In this document: in pieces, positions 34,001 to 43,607 of the stretch
How the letters are laid out: every line of letters starts with the position of its first letter
Position numbering within the stretch: the first letter of the stretch is position 1
NCBI GenBank assembly: GCA_032622095.1
Contig: CP136061.1
Span: 117,004,754-117,068,753, forward strand
From: Siphonodentalium dalli
Taxonomy: Eukaryota > Mollusca > Scaphopoda > Gadilida > Siphonodentaliidae
Reading direction: 5' to 3'
DNA: 64,000 nt
The notes under the pieces: generated by a model
The model's input: the letters and a program-made list of their open reading frames with translations, nothing else
Told to the model about the DNA's origin: nothing
The model's database searches: none
Made by a program: the position numbers and the translations under genes

Positions 34001-37000
34001 AATGTACTTTCGGTCACGACAAGTTGGTCGCAAAATTTAGTCCTTGGGCCATATCATGAGATATTTCTGGTATCCACTTAAAATATTATAGATATCCTCT
34101 CTTGAATTGTCTTCTAGATAAGAAGAAAACAGAACACATTTGCTTTGAATTGTTTACAAAATACTTTTGGGAGTTGGTGACTTTTTCCAAATAAGACGGG
34201 TCTAAATCCTGAGCAAGGATAATTTGTATAAGACATATTTTATTGTCACAATGTGACATTCGTGTGCATGTAATCACATTTTGTATGGAATATTAAAAGC
34301 AACATTTCAGAGCTGACGAAACGCACAATACATATAGTTTAATATACTGATATTGAACTAATCCCAATGAAAAAATCAAAGATACTAGCTTGCCCAAGGC
34401 TCTTATACTCAGGTGTCGATTTTTCTCATATTACGACACACGTCCCGGCTTACGCTCATTAACCCCTGTTGGAGCTGTCACTCCAATAGATTACCCTCAC
34501 TGCGTCAACACAGTAACAGGTTTACCACCATTTATGGAGCAACGGGATACTTTCCGACAAGCCAAATACTTATGGGGAAATAGCGTCTGGTACTTGATAT
34601 ATACCCGGGAACACACCGTCGGTATCATGTTATAGCTGCAGGGAGATGACGGGGTGGCTTATACAGCTAGTGTGGGAACTAAAGAGTTAACGCAATCTGC
34701 AGTCGTCACAGTTCAGCACTGTTTAATGCAAGTTAATTTTTCAGTCGGTTAAAAGCTCTTCAGCTTGTGTTTGTATAATGTTACTACCTCAGACTTTTAA
34801 ATAAAATGTATCTGATCTTATCTTTATCATATCATTAATCAGGAAAACGTACCGTATTGTCCGTCACCTCATAATAATGGTCGGGCTTACCCATTCTGAA
34901 TCCAGACCGGCAACTTAAGAGACCCATGTTATTTTGGTTTGTCGCTGCACTGTGGATTCACAGCATGCATGTGCGGTAATTGATTTTTTTTTCTTTCTTT
35001 GTTTTCTGTTTTGTCTGTCCATTTTACGTGCGTTGTTGTTGCGTTTCAATTGTTATTTTTAGACCATACAGACGCGATTACTCATCACAAGACCCAGATT
35101 ATATTTTCTTTGTTATCTAATATATATTTGAGGAAAGTTTGTGTGTGTGTGAGGGTGTGTGGCCGCGATGGACTCCGAAACGGCTCGACCGATTTCGACG
35201 AAACTTGGTACGGGCACGTAATATCACACGGGAACCAACATAGGCCCATCCATTTGTTCGTGTGGCTTTATATTCACCTTCAAAACTCATATCTCCGAAT
35301 CCACTGAGCCGCAGTTCTAAATTGCCTTATAAATAATGCTCTTTATATTTCCCATATTCGGATTGCTTAACCTAATAGCGCTCTTTATCTGTCTATCGAA
35401 TGTTATTCTCGAGACACGGCTCATTCTTTTTGTGTATTCAGACTGTTGACTGTTATAGTTTGTGAATTCAGACTGTTGACTGTTTTATAGTTTACAATGA
35501 GCAGCAGTGCTAAATTGACGAGCCTCGGTGCTAAATTGCCTTGACTGTGTGACTATTAGAATAATAACTGAAATACTGCCTCTTTGTACATTTTCCTCCT
35601 GTCGTAAGTTGTTGAGATTATAATATACTTTAGTAAATATTAACTTTTCTTGATACTAATTTGAAGGTTTTTAATACATTCTGATTACCTGCTTTTGTAA
35701 ATACTAACTTTGCCTGACACCAATTTGAATTTTTTTTCAAGGCATTCTGATTACCTGCTGACTGGTCGATTAATTTGCCTCATTCTCAAGCCAAGCAACC
35801 ATTCACTCAATTTGTAAATATTGTTAGGCGCCCACTTTAAATTTTTCAATGTATTCTGACACCAAGCAGCCATTCACTCAATTTGTAAATATCAACTTTG
35901 CTTGCCACCAATTCGAACTTTCTCAATGTGTTCTGATGACCTGCTGACTGGTCGATTCACATGCCTCATTCTCACGCCAAGCTACCATCGATTTGTTAAT
36001 ATCAACTTAGGTTGACACCAATTTGAACAATCGAGGCCGAATTGCCTAACACAATTAAAGCGTAGAGTCTGTCCAAATCGAATTATACGACCACCGGGTT
36101 CGAGATATGTCATTATTACCGACATCGTCATTTTTGCACATAATCTGCTTATACAAAACTTATTTTAGGTATATAATCTGCTAACAATCGTATCTCAAGT
36201 ATTTCGATGTGCTAACACCAATGCAGATTTGCCTATTTCCCCAGTCTGCTCTCCCAAAAATACGCACATTTTCTGCTTATACAAAACTTATATTTTAGGT
36301 ATATAATCTGCGAACAATCGCTGAATTTTGAGTAGATAATGTGCTGAAAATGAGAGCGTTTTAGTCACACTAAATTTGTATCTCAAGTATTTCGATGCGT
36401 TAACACCAATGCAGATTTCCTTATTTTATTGGTGTTAACGCATCGAAATATTTGTGTATCTCAAGTCTTTCGATGTGTTAACACCAATGCAGGTTTCCCA
36501 TTTTCCCAGTCTTTTCTACCAAAAATACGCACATTATCTGCTTATACAAGTGTTCTACCCATAATACGCACATTATCTGCTTATACAAAACTTATCTCAG
36601 GTATACAATCTGCTAACAATCGCACAAAATCTGCATATACAAAACTTATTTTAGGTATATAATCTGCTAACAGTCGTATCTCAAGTATTTCGATGTGTTA
36701 ACACCAATGCAGATTTCCCTATTTTCCCAGTCTGTTCTCCCAAAAATACGCACATTATCTGCTTATACAATTTTTTGGGGTGTTGGTGAGTTAAAACATA
36801 ACTATAAAAAAAACAACACAACGACTATCCCCGTCAGGACGGGTACCCAGCTAGTCGTTATATATATGCTTTTCTTTCAGGAGGGTTTGGGTGGGTTTCT
36901 CAGAAAGGAGTGTGAAAGTCGGCGACACAATGGTCCGAATCGGCATCTCTGGTTTAGACTAGGTTTTATTCTAGACCAGGTTTAACTCCAGTTTAAACTA

Positions 37001-40000
37001 GGTTTAAGTAGGGTTTAAACTTGGTTTTACAGTAGTTAAACCAGGTTTATGGGAGTAAAACTGGGTTTTAGCGTACTTAAACCAAGTTTTGTGATAAACT
37101 CAGTTTAAGTTGAAACTAGGTTTTATTAACGTGATAAAGTTATGGTTATATTACTAATTGTTTGTGGTGAATTGGCTATATAATCATCAGTATAAGCTTA
37201 GGTATATATGTTTTATACGTACCATACGTCTCGCCTCGAACATGCACCTTTAAATATACTTTGAAAAAAATTCAAAGTTAAATACCCCAGGTTTGACTAA
37301 AACCTTGCTTTTTGGGTTTAATTATTCGGCCGATATTTTTCGCCCAATATTGATGTTGTTTCTTCGTGAATATGGGAGTTTTTATTTTGAATTGGGGGAG
37401 GCGTTTATGCGCGGGCGTTTGTCACTCAATGTAGATGCAGGAGAGCCTTAGTGGAATTCGGGGAGGCGATGTCGGTACTTATGAGATAAATTCTAACAAA
37501 ATATGTGCCAGTGTGATGGATGATTTCTTGCTATATATGTCTGTTTGCAATTCGCTCGTTCGTTCGGATGTCGATTTGGCGGATGAGAGCATGTCGGGAT
37601 CGGACTGATCAGATTGACACGTTAGACACGAACATGACTTTTGAAACTGATTCCTTATTCACAAAAAGGTCTCTTTCGGTCAATTTGACGCATGTGTTGG
37701 TGGCCCGCCCAAATACCCATCAGAGACACCCAGCCTTCACCCGGGGGAGGGTAACGGTCACCCTGGGGTGGAGTATGGACTATTTTGGAGAACTGTAAGG
37801 ATTTCGGCCAATTTGATAGTATGGGTGGGTGGCTCGCCCCAAATAACCCATAGAAACACCCCACCCCTCACATCCGGGGGGGGGGGGGTACCACCCGACG
37901 GGGTGAACGTGTGATATGGACCATTTTCGAGACTGGTAAGGATTTCGGCCAATTGACGGCATGGATGGATGGCCCGCTCAAATGTCCCATTGAAACAGCC
38001 CACCCCTGAACGCTGGGGGAACCACCCAGGAGGTGAAAATGGGGTATGGACCATTTTCGAGAACGGTAAGGATTTCGGTCAATTTGACGTCAGCAGTGTG
38101 GGTAGCCCGCTCCAACTACCCCCTAGAAACACCCTCACCCGGATGTACCACCCCGAGGGGGTGAAATGGGGTATGGACCATTTTCGAGAACGGTGGGTGG
38201 CACATCCCAAATGCCCCCCATAGAAACACCCCACCCCCACCCGGACCCCATTTTCACCCGCTCGGGTATAACCACCCGCGGTAAGGGTGGGGGTGTTTCT
38301 ATGACTATATTTGAGGGCGAGCCGCCCACCAATGACGTCATATTGGCCGAAATCCTCACCGTTCTCGATAAAGGTCCATACCCCATTCTATGTGGTATTT
38401 GGGCGTGCCACCTACACATGCCGTAATATTGACCAACAGAGGCATGTTTTTGCGAATAATGAATAAAATGTTCCATAACCCATTTTCACCCCAGCAGGGT
38501 GGTACCCTCCAGGGATGAGGGTAGGGTGTCTATATGGGATATTTGGAGCGGGTCACACACCCATGTCGTCAAATTGGCCGAAATCCTTACCGTTCTCGAA
38601 CATGGTTCATATCCCATCTTCACCCTCGGTGGTGGCCCACCCCACCCCGCCCGGATGTGAGGGGTGTGGTGTTTATATGCGTTATTTGAGGTACCCTTCC
38701 CCGGGGGTGAGGGTTGGGGTGTTTCTATTCGGTATTTGGGCGTACCCAATTTCCACCTCCTCTGGTGGGACCCCCCCCCCGGTGAGGGGTGGTAGGGGTG
38801 GTTCTATGGTGTATTTTGATCGTGCCACCCACTCCTGCTGCCAAATTAATTAGCCTAAATCCTTATACCGTCCATACCCCTGTTATCCCGGGGTGAGGGG
38901 TGATGTTTCTATCGGGTATTATGGGCGAGCCACCCTTTCATGCCGTCAAATTCACCGAAATCCTTCCCGTTCTCAACAATGGTCCATACCCCATTTTCAC
39001 CCGTCCGGATGGTACCCCCGGGGTGGTGGTGTTTCTATGGGGTATTTGTGGCGGGGACCCACCATGCCCTCAAGAGATATTTTTTTAGTTCCAAAAGTCA
39101 CGTTCGTCCATGATATTAGATAACATCTAACCGTTATACAACAGACCGTGCATTCGTCGTGATTTCTCAAAGCGCACGGGTTATTCCCCTGATTAGGAGA
39201 TTATATAGCGACAACAGGTCGCTTGACCGGACAATGAATTGACAAGTAGCGATAATAAACAGACAGACCACGCCTCCTATTCTTGCAATTGGACAAGTGT
39301 GGCCCACAGGTAACGCAATCGACCAAATCTATGTCGTCCCAGCGGTGGAGAAAAACTTGGTTTTACTACTAAAACCCAGTTTAAACTGGTAGTTTAAACT
39401 AGGTCTAAACCGGAGATGCCGATTCGGACCTCTATATTACCTATTATTCTTTGTATATCTCAGTATAATTTTCATATTAAGTGAAATAGTTTCCGTTTCT
39501 AGTGATCGACCTGTCGGACGTCTGTGTACTGAACTTAGCTTATGTCTAGAATTATTATTTCCCTAAACTGTCGACGGTTAAATGAGAACAGTAAATGTTG
39601 CGATTTCAAGTATATGAAAGACAAACAATCTTCAATAATCTCTCAATACACACATTTTTCAAAAGAAAAGCTATTTCCGGGGAATGAAGCTTTAAATCAG
39701 AACTGCTATCTTTCAGGTCAATCGCGCGCGGTGTAGCAATCCTGTTTAATAAAAATAAAGATGTTCAAATTCATGAATCATTGAAAGATACCAGTGGAAA
39801 CGTTATTATTCTGGATAAAACCACAGACGATGTGCGATTGAGTCTTGCAAATAGTTACGGCCTAAATGATGACGATCCGAATTTTACGGTGACTTGAAAA
39901 ATTAATATTAATTAATAAAAGGGTAATACGCATATCAGTATATGTGGTAATAGGAATTTAGTGCAAAATAAACAAAAATATACCTTTAGCTATAAACAAA

Positions 40001-41100
40001 CACGCAAGAGATGATATGAGCAATCTTGTGGACAGACGCCAGCTGGCCGCTGTGTGGAGAGCCAATCCAATAATGAACAACATAAAAGACATGCCTGGCA
40101 AAAAACTATCCCATTTAAATGGCAAGATTGGGATACGTTTTTGTCTCACGTGATATGTTAACACTTTACCCAACAGAACGGCCCTGTGCCAATGCATTCT
40201 CTTATATATGCGAGTCGACCATAGGTCGCCTCGCATATATAAGAGAATGCATTGGCTTAACACATATTAAAAATGATAAAATTGTCAAGAATGTAGAAAA
40301 ATATTATAAATATTTGTTTAGGCCAATGCATTCTCTTATATATGCGAGGCGACATATGGTCGACTCGCATATATAATAGAATGCATTGGCACAGGGCATA
40401 ACTATAACCATCACAATGTGGTCAATGAACCGGTTCCAATGATATCCATATTTGTATGGTGTTATTGAGACAGACCGAAGATATTTTAGGCTGTTGAAGC
40501 TTTATTTGGGCGTTTTTGGCCGTTTTGTTGGGTAAAGGGTTAAGCTTAAGGTTATCAACGAAAAAAAAGTAATGACATCTGGAATATACTAAGTTCAATA
40601 TAAAGCAAATTAAACCGCCTCAGTATTGCAACAAACATTTATTTATACTTATTTACTCTCATACCAAAAGGGTGTTATTTAGGCTGCTGAACAATAGAAC
40701 ATTTTCAGTGTAAATAAGTGGGGGAAACCACCAGGTAAAGATTTGCAAGCACTGGATAAAATGCTTTTTTCAGGGCTCCAGACCATCCACCCACCCGGCC
40801 CTGTATACCCCCATCCGGCGCACACATACATATGCTTTTTCACTAAGCGACGTGTGCCATTCGTTTACAGACTCATTCTGGATTGATGGTAGAGACGTGG
40901 GAGACACCGACGACGGATGGAGGTTACAGAACGGAGCTGGAAGCTGGATGCCATGGTTCGATTGGGTGAGTGGGAACCCAGACTATGGAGACGAAGACTG
41001 CATGAGGATAGAGTACTCCAGCGGCGAATACAAGACCAAGGACATATTTTGTTACTCATCCAGCTACCACTACAAATTCCTTTGTCAAATCGACATCTAA
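24804..41100 (+). CDS. Secreted PAN/apple plus C-type lectin protein, three exons
   Basis: Exons are 24804-25098, 27924-28142 and 40871-41100, 744 nt in all, giving 247 residues. Donors GAAG|GTAAAT and ACAG|GTATGT pair with acceptors TTTTCAG and TTTACAG; both introns are phase 1 and the joined codons give Ala99 and Asp172. Residues 10-30 are a hydrophobic signal peptide. Residues about 35-98 resemble a PAN/apple domain (ELACAATCSRTQSCQAFSF, GLCYMSP). Residues 99-247 form a CTLD with six cysteines (100, 121, 138, 215, 232, 243), FWIDGRD and an NPD at 207-209 where EPN/QPD usually sit. Secretion and a role in carbohydrate binding, such as mucosal recognition or immunity, are expected of the family but unproven here. 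Intron 2 (about 12.7 kb) is full of transposons. Confidence 0.75.
26076..26580 (+). mobile_element. TTAA-flanked element of about 0.5 kb, copy B (in lectin intron 2... first intron)
   Basis: It lies in lectin intron 1. TTAA flanks stand at 26072-26075 and 26581-26584. The left end AGGGACGGGCGGCGTTCG and right end CACCGTCCGTATCT are inverted repeats. It shares AAATATTTGTTCAAATCG, TACAGAAGTTTTGCTTCTG, the paired AACGCTCTT words and ATCCGGATCTAAACAAAAGC with the other copies. The 94-codon frame through its right end (26367-26651) is also partly open in the related copies but runs over the terminal repeat, so it is not treated as a gene. Confidence 0.85.
26600..27923. other. Remainder of lectin intron 1
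   Basis: Intron sequence with no exon-like frame. Open frames at 26664-27072 and 27486-27843 on either strand lack recognisable motifs. The acceptor tract before exon 2 is pyrimidine-rich (TTTTTTTCGTTTTCAG, ending 27923). Confidence 0.5.
27924..28142 (+). CDS. Exon 2 of the PAN/lectin gene: first half of the CTLD
   Basis: It encodes CPSGIGIDIGYAMYTINGVG, then YCLKYYALEMYPDEALTVC, AHFISVTSR and the DGLTLALATTF helix. This matches the CTLD start with the extra N-terminal cysteine pair (long form), the A-x-x-x-C helix-1 cysteine, and the position that usually reads LAxIxS. The donor ACAG|GTATGT follows. I see no second copy of this exon in the window, so the 1040-1275 paralogue's equivalent must lie off the left edge. 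Confidence 0.8.
28778..29502. mobile_element. Insertion of about 725 bp in the left arm of the foldback
   Basis: TAAC stands at 28774-28777 and again at 29499-29502, a possible target duplication. The uninterrupted right arm of the foldback defines the insert's limits. The insert holds two copies of a unit of about 180 bp (GACCGAAAAATGTAGGAATAAAAG...; CGTCATAATCGCAGGTGC) at about 28926-29080 and 29089-29230, a repeated TACGCTCTTTAAAAA near 29280, a GACGGACGGACG run at 29425-29458 and a terminal CCCCCTAACTTCGTTGCGGGGG hairpin. I have seen similar sequences described as common mollusc repeats; that is recollection, not a search. Confidence 0.6.
29812..29968. repeat. Central palindrome of the foldback
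   Basis: GAATATCCACACTTTTTCAG at the left pairs with CTGAAAAAGTGTGGATATCC at the right. Arms run through ACAAAACATT/AATGTTTTGT and TTTCCACTCGTGGCT/AGCCACTCGTGGAAA to an axis near 29891. Pairing is almost perfect over about 75 bp per arm. Confidence 0.85.
30734..31431. other. Lectin intron 2, unassigned
   Basis: AT-rich intron DNA between the foldback and the piggyBac element. No exon-like frame or repeat shared within the window is seen. Confidence 0.45.
31781..32153 (+). pseudogene. piggyBac transposase, N-terminal remnant
   Basis: The frame opens with MAAKFSKQKVIDMLMGDDSD, then a Ser/Asp/Glu-rich segment (SSSEDSDDDYSP) typical of piggyBac N-termini, and stops at the TGA near 31916. After a shift, about 31996-32153 reads PFTQRTGPVIPDEFDTDTA and then LDYLNLMFSPSKYAEIARHT, NNYAKW, matching the start of the DDE_Tnp_1_7 domain (F-x-GP... 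F..I...TN.YA). The catalytic Asp motifs are not found downstream, so the gene is a truncated relic. Orientation agrees with the transposon's left end. Confidence 0.75.
32534..33039 (-). mobile_element. TTAA-flanked element of about 0.5 kb, copy C, inside piggyBac
   Basis: TTAA flanks stand at 32530-32533 and 33040-33043. It is inverted relative to copies A, B and D. Left end AGATACGGGCGGCGTTCG; right end TGCCGCCCGAGACT. Shared inner words include AAGAGCGTTTATAT, TCCGGATATGGTAAAC and AACAAATATAAATATTT. The ORFs at 32390-32714 lie on the end repeats and are not genes. Confidence 0.85.
33044..34680. other. Right part of the piggyBac element, no coding remnant recognised
   Basis: AT-rich sequence. 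The 81-codon frame 34390-34635 (start MPKALILRCRFFSYYD) lies about 50 bp from the right end and could be a decayed C-terminus, but it lacks the cysteine-rich finger expected of piggyBac transposases, so I leave it unassigned. Confidence 0.45.
35116..36854 (+). mobile_element. Non-autonomous Helitron-like element, 1.74 kb
   Basis: The 5' end TCTAATATATATTTGAGGAA follows an A at 35115. The 3' end is CTAG (36851-36854) followed by T, with a perfect six-pair hairpin CCCGTC-AG-GACGGG at 36830-36843. Subterminal CGACCGATTTCGACGAAACTT near 35190 parallels CGACCGATCGGGACGAAACTT in the pair at 9 kb, supporting a shared family. Inside are direct repeats of two kinds (see separate entry). No Rep/helicase is coded. 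Confidence 0.75.
35640..36780. repeat. Internal direct repeats of the 35-kb Helitron
   Basis: From about 35640 to 36060 a unit with TTCTGATTACCTGCTGACTG, GTCGATT and GCCTCATTCTCA recurs three or four times. From about 36110 to 36780 a longer unit with TAGGTATATAATCTGCTAAC, CAAGTATTTCGATG, AACACCAATGCAGATTT and AAATACGCACATTATCTGC recurs four to five times, once inverted near 36425. Open frames here (36429-36985) are repeat artefacts. Confidence 0.75.
36932..39430. mobile_element. TIR-bounded element enclosing opposed tandem arrays
   Basis: GGTCCGAATCGGCATCTCTG at 36932 is mirrored by CGGAGATGCCGATTCGGACC ending at 39430, and the similarity continues inward through TTTAGACTAGGTTT/AAACTAGGTCTAAA. 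Subterminal GGTTTAAACTAGGTTTAAGT-like repeats follow at the left end. No transposase is visible, and I could not find a clear target duplication. The interior is the array described separately. Confidence 0.65.
37670..39060. repeat. Two head-to-head arrays of a GC-rich unit of about 125 bp
   Basis: On the left (about 37670-38230) units read TATGGACCATTTTCGAGAAC, GGTAAGGATTTCGG, CCAATTTGA, GTGGCCCGC and ATAGAAACACCCCACCC. From about 38280 to 39060 the same unit runs reversed (CCGAAATCCTTACCGTTCTC, GGTCCATACCCCATTTTCAC, GGTGTTTCTATGGGGTATTT). The axis lies near 38260. About four or five units stand on the left and six on the right. The many Pro/Gly/Thr-rich frames on both strands are artefacts of the repeat. 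Confidence 0.8.
39542..39897 (+). pseudogene. Tx1/L1-like retrotransposon, endonuclease N-terminal fragment
   Basis: The fragment reads IISLNCRRLNENSKCCDFKY, MKDKQSSII, THFSKE and, after one frameshift near 39720, RGVAILFNKNKDVQIHESLK, DTSGNVIILDKT and LANSYGLNDDDPNF. This follows the start of L1/Tx1-type endonucleases (NCRGLN; the Q-x-THF region; GVAILF; NIYGPNxDDP), with the usual IYGPN changed to SYGLN. It ends abruptly near 39897. Dead fragment. Confidence 0.75.
40162..40539. mobile_element. piggyBac-type miniature element with twin hairpins, copy 1
   Basis: TTAA stands at 40158-40161 and 40540-40543. Ends are CACTTTACCCAACAGAACGG and GTTTTGTTGGGTAAAGGG; copy 2 has the perfect CCCTTTACCC start. 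The CCCTTT... ends with a TTAA target match the known pattern of piggyBac-related miniature elements. Inside are two 69-bp hairpins (40188-40256 and 40322-40390), near reverse complements of each other and each capable of folding on itself. Confidence 0.85.
40871..41100 (+). CDS. Exon 3 of the PAN/lectin gene: second half of the CTLD
   Basis: It begins after TTTACAG (AG at 40869-40870) and ends at TAA 41098-41100. It encodes FWIDGRDVGD, GWRLQNGAGSWMPWFDWVSG, NPDYGDEDC and KTKDIFC, and ends with FLCQIDI. The last three CTLD cysteines are all present. The NPD triplet and the acidic YGDEDC that follows could bind Ca2+. The exon is the counterpart of 1040-1275; differences between the two cluster in the loop around the NPD/DPD triplet. 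Confidence 0.85.
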
Positions 41101-41960
41101 CATTCAGTAACTGTAACACTTCTCGTGGGAAAATTGCAATTGCAATAACCGGCATATGGATTTTTCAGACTTTGCACTCATGTTTTCTGTTATTGTTAAC
41201 ATTTAATTATTCCATTCACAAGCGCCTTTTATTGGATGCTTTACTCTAGCATATCAGATGTGGCACAATAATATTTTTTGCAAACGTGAAAAAGCACAGG
41301 CAGAGAAAAATCTTACGTCTACTCGGAAGGGGAGGGGTCTCGAAACAAATCCAGTAGAAAAGGTCATTGTAGGTCGGTGGATTTTAAGTTCCGATCGTAA
41401 TTTGTTCCAAAGCCTGAATGCAGTTGCTTTTCCAAATCCATGTTAAAAGATAAATTGTTACTTTCAAAATGATTTTAAATGTTCAGATGTATAAACTTTG
41501 CCAAAGTAGGGCATTAATCAAGGGATGGGGGCTCCTAATTTAAATATTTACACATTAGTTTTTTATAACACAATAGCACGGGGTTGGTCCTGCTTCTTAT
41601 GAGGAAACAAATGCATTGAAAAAAAGTTATTCCATCAGTTCTCACATGTTTTCTTTGTTGTTATTGACCTTCAATTACCCATGTGATGCCAACATCAACT
41701 CACTTAATTCTTCTGATGTTTTAAATGGTATGAATATTGAAAGATATACATATTTTTTTCTATTATTGTTTAATGTCCATATTTGGGCAGGTGAGACCTT
41801 GGGTTTATGAAAAGCTGGGGAATTGACCATAACATGATAATTATTTTAAAACAAGTATTTGATTTCTGGTTTAACGTTTCTGCCATAGTGGCTTCAAAGT
41901 AACGCAGTCTACTGCCCCTTCCCCTGCAAACTTACACCGCCATTATGCACCATACCTACT
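41101..41960 (+). other. 3' UTR and downstream flank of the PAN/lectin gene, duplicated at 1276-2110
   Basis: This shares phrase order with the flank of the upstream paralogue (CCGGCATATGGATTTTTCAG; GTTCTCACATGTTTT; CTTAATTCTTCTGATGTTTT). The AATAAA seen at 1628 in the other copy is not kept at the same place; an AATAAA occurs at about 41997-42002. Polyadenylation site not decided. Confidence 0.65.
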
Positions 41961-42440
41961 AGTATATACGCGCCTGTGTTACATCATGATAGTATAAATA
42001 AACAAGGATATGATTATAACAACTACCGTGTGGGAATTAATCAATTTGTGACACAATAATACCAAGCCGCCACTTTCAACTTACAGACACGTCGTCAATC
42101 CAGATTATATACAGCTTCACTCATGTAAACAGCGGTCCAGAAAAGACGGATTCGCCATCTCAGGTCTTGCCTCCCTAAACCCCGTTTTGCTGGACCGTCG
42201 AGTGATGTGATTTAATTGCCGGTTTAAAGTTATAAACGCAAAAATAGTTATCATATTTAAAAAAAAAACAATCTTATCCCTATGCACTTTATAGGCGTGA
42301 GCACGTCTCGCGTATAAATCTGAAAAATATGCTTGTTGTCGTAATTTATGACTATCGATTGTCTCTGTTGATAGAACGCGGCGATCCGCGTTATGCACTC
42401 GCGATTATTTAGTTCGACGACACAGAAGCACTACTGTTAA

Positions 42441-42899
42441 CCCTTTACCCAACAGAACGGCCCTGTACCAATGCATTCTCTTATATATGCGAGTCGACCA
42501 TAGGTCGCCTCGCATATATAAGAGAATGCATTGGCTTAACACATATTAAAAATGATAAAATTGTCAAAGAATGTAGAAAAATATTATAAAAAATTGTTAA
42601 AATATGTAAGAAAAAATTATAAAATTGTTAAAGAATGTAAGAAAAAATGGTAAAAAGTGTTAAAAAAAAGAATTCTTTTAGGCCAATGGATTCTCTTATA
42701 TATGCGAGGCGACCTATGGTCGACTCGCATATATAAGAGAATGCATTGGCACAGGGCATAACTGTAACCATCACAATGTGGTCAATGAACCGGTTCCGAT
42801 GATATCCATATTTGTATGGTGTTATTGAGACAGACCGAAGATAGTTTAGGCTGTTGAAGCTTTATTTGGGCTTTTTTGGCCGTTTTGTTGGGTAAAGGG
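42441..42899. mobile_element. piggyBac-type miniature element with twin hairpins, copy 2
   Basis: TTAA stands at 42437-42440 and 42900-42903. Ends CCCTTTACCCAACAGAACGG and GTTTTGTTGGGTAAAGGG form an inverted pair. The same two hairpins as copy 1 are present, but the spacer between them is longer (about 42540-42680) because an AATGTAAGAAAAAATTATAA-type unit is repeated. Both copies are in the same orientation, 1.9 kb apart and just either side of the lectin stop codon. Confidence 0.85.
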
Positions 42900-42903
42900 T
42901 TAA

Positions 42904-43600
42904 ACCATGGATTACAACCAGAGATACACGTGCTAGGTTCTATCTCAAGACGAAAACAGAGTATATGGTAACAAATGTGTTCCAACAAAACTGCAACACA
43001 TGCAAATATTTTCACACAGGGTCGCATATCACACTCAAGAATGACAAGACCATAAGACATAATGCAGACATGGATTGCGAGTCAAATAATTTCATATACA
43101 ATATACAATGCGCATCGTGTAGAGTCCTATATTGACAGACTGGCAACCTGGCGGAAAGAATGGGTGCATAACGTCAACATATACGCCATGAGGTATACCG
43201 CAAGATCTCCCTCGGTGAACATCCTGATGTTTGTGGGAGGGGAAAGTGGGAGGGTAGTGGGAAGGGAAATTTACTAAATGGCACACGATGGCATTGCTCA
43301 GAGGCTGCGTGTGGAAACCCATTTCCAGCAACGTTTTCAACCAAAGTTGAACGTCATATGAAAGAAAGCAGAAAACACCAGTGACGAATAGAACGTTGCC
43401 GAGAAACATTACGCCCCGATGATTGACAGTGGAAAGTATTGAAAGGCATCGGCGTTGTATAAATCAGTCATTTTATATATGCTCGTTGTGATAAAATCCC
43501 AAAAGTTTTTATATGAATATACACATGAATATCTACAATAATAATAATATATATATATACCCACCAAAACCCAAAATAATGTCAACATCCTGGTTCTTGT
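42904..43600. other. No gene recognised
   Basis: The spacer between two TTAA elements has no exon-like frame. The - strand frame 43092-43409 and the + strand frame 43062-43277 overlap each other and have no motif. Confidence 0.45.
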
Positions 43601-43607
43601 CTATTAA

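Larger units (their letters stand above)
31436..34686 (+). mobile_element. Degenerate piggyBac transposon
   Basis: TTAA duplicates stand at 31432-31435 and 34687-34690. The ends CTCTTTACTTCCCA and TGGGAACTAAAGAG are inverted repeats. Inside the left end are several short GC hairpins such as AAGCGTCCCTGGACGCTT. A piggyBac-type N-terminus is coded at 31781 onward. The C-terminal part of the transposase is not visible, and the centre is occupied by a TTAA element of another family (32534-33039). It cannot be autonomous. Confidence 0.8.

Noticed and set aside
34390-34635. Possible C-terminus of the piggyBac transposase
   Set aside because: It lacks the cysteine-rich finger and cannot be joined to the N-terminal remnant. 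Left unassigned.
37655-39123. Many Pro/Gly-rich open frames on both strands
   Set aside because: They arise from the GC-rich tandem units at 37670-39060 and repeat with the unit length in several frames at once.
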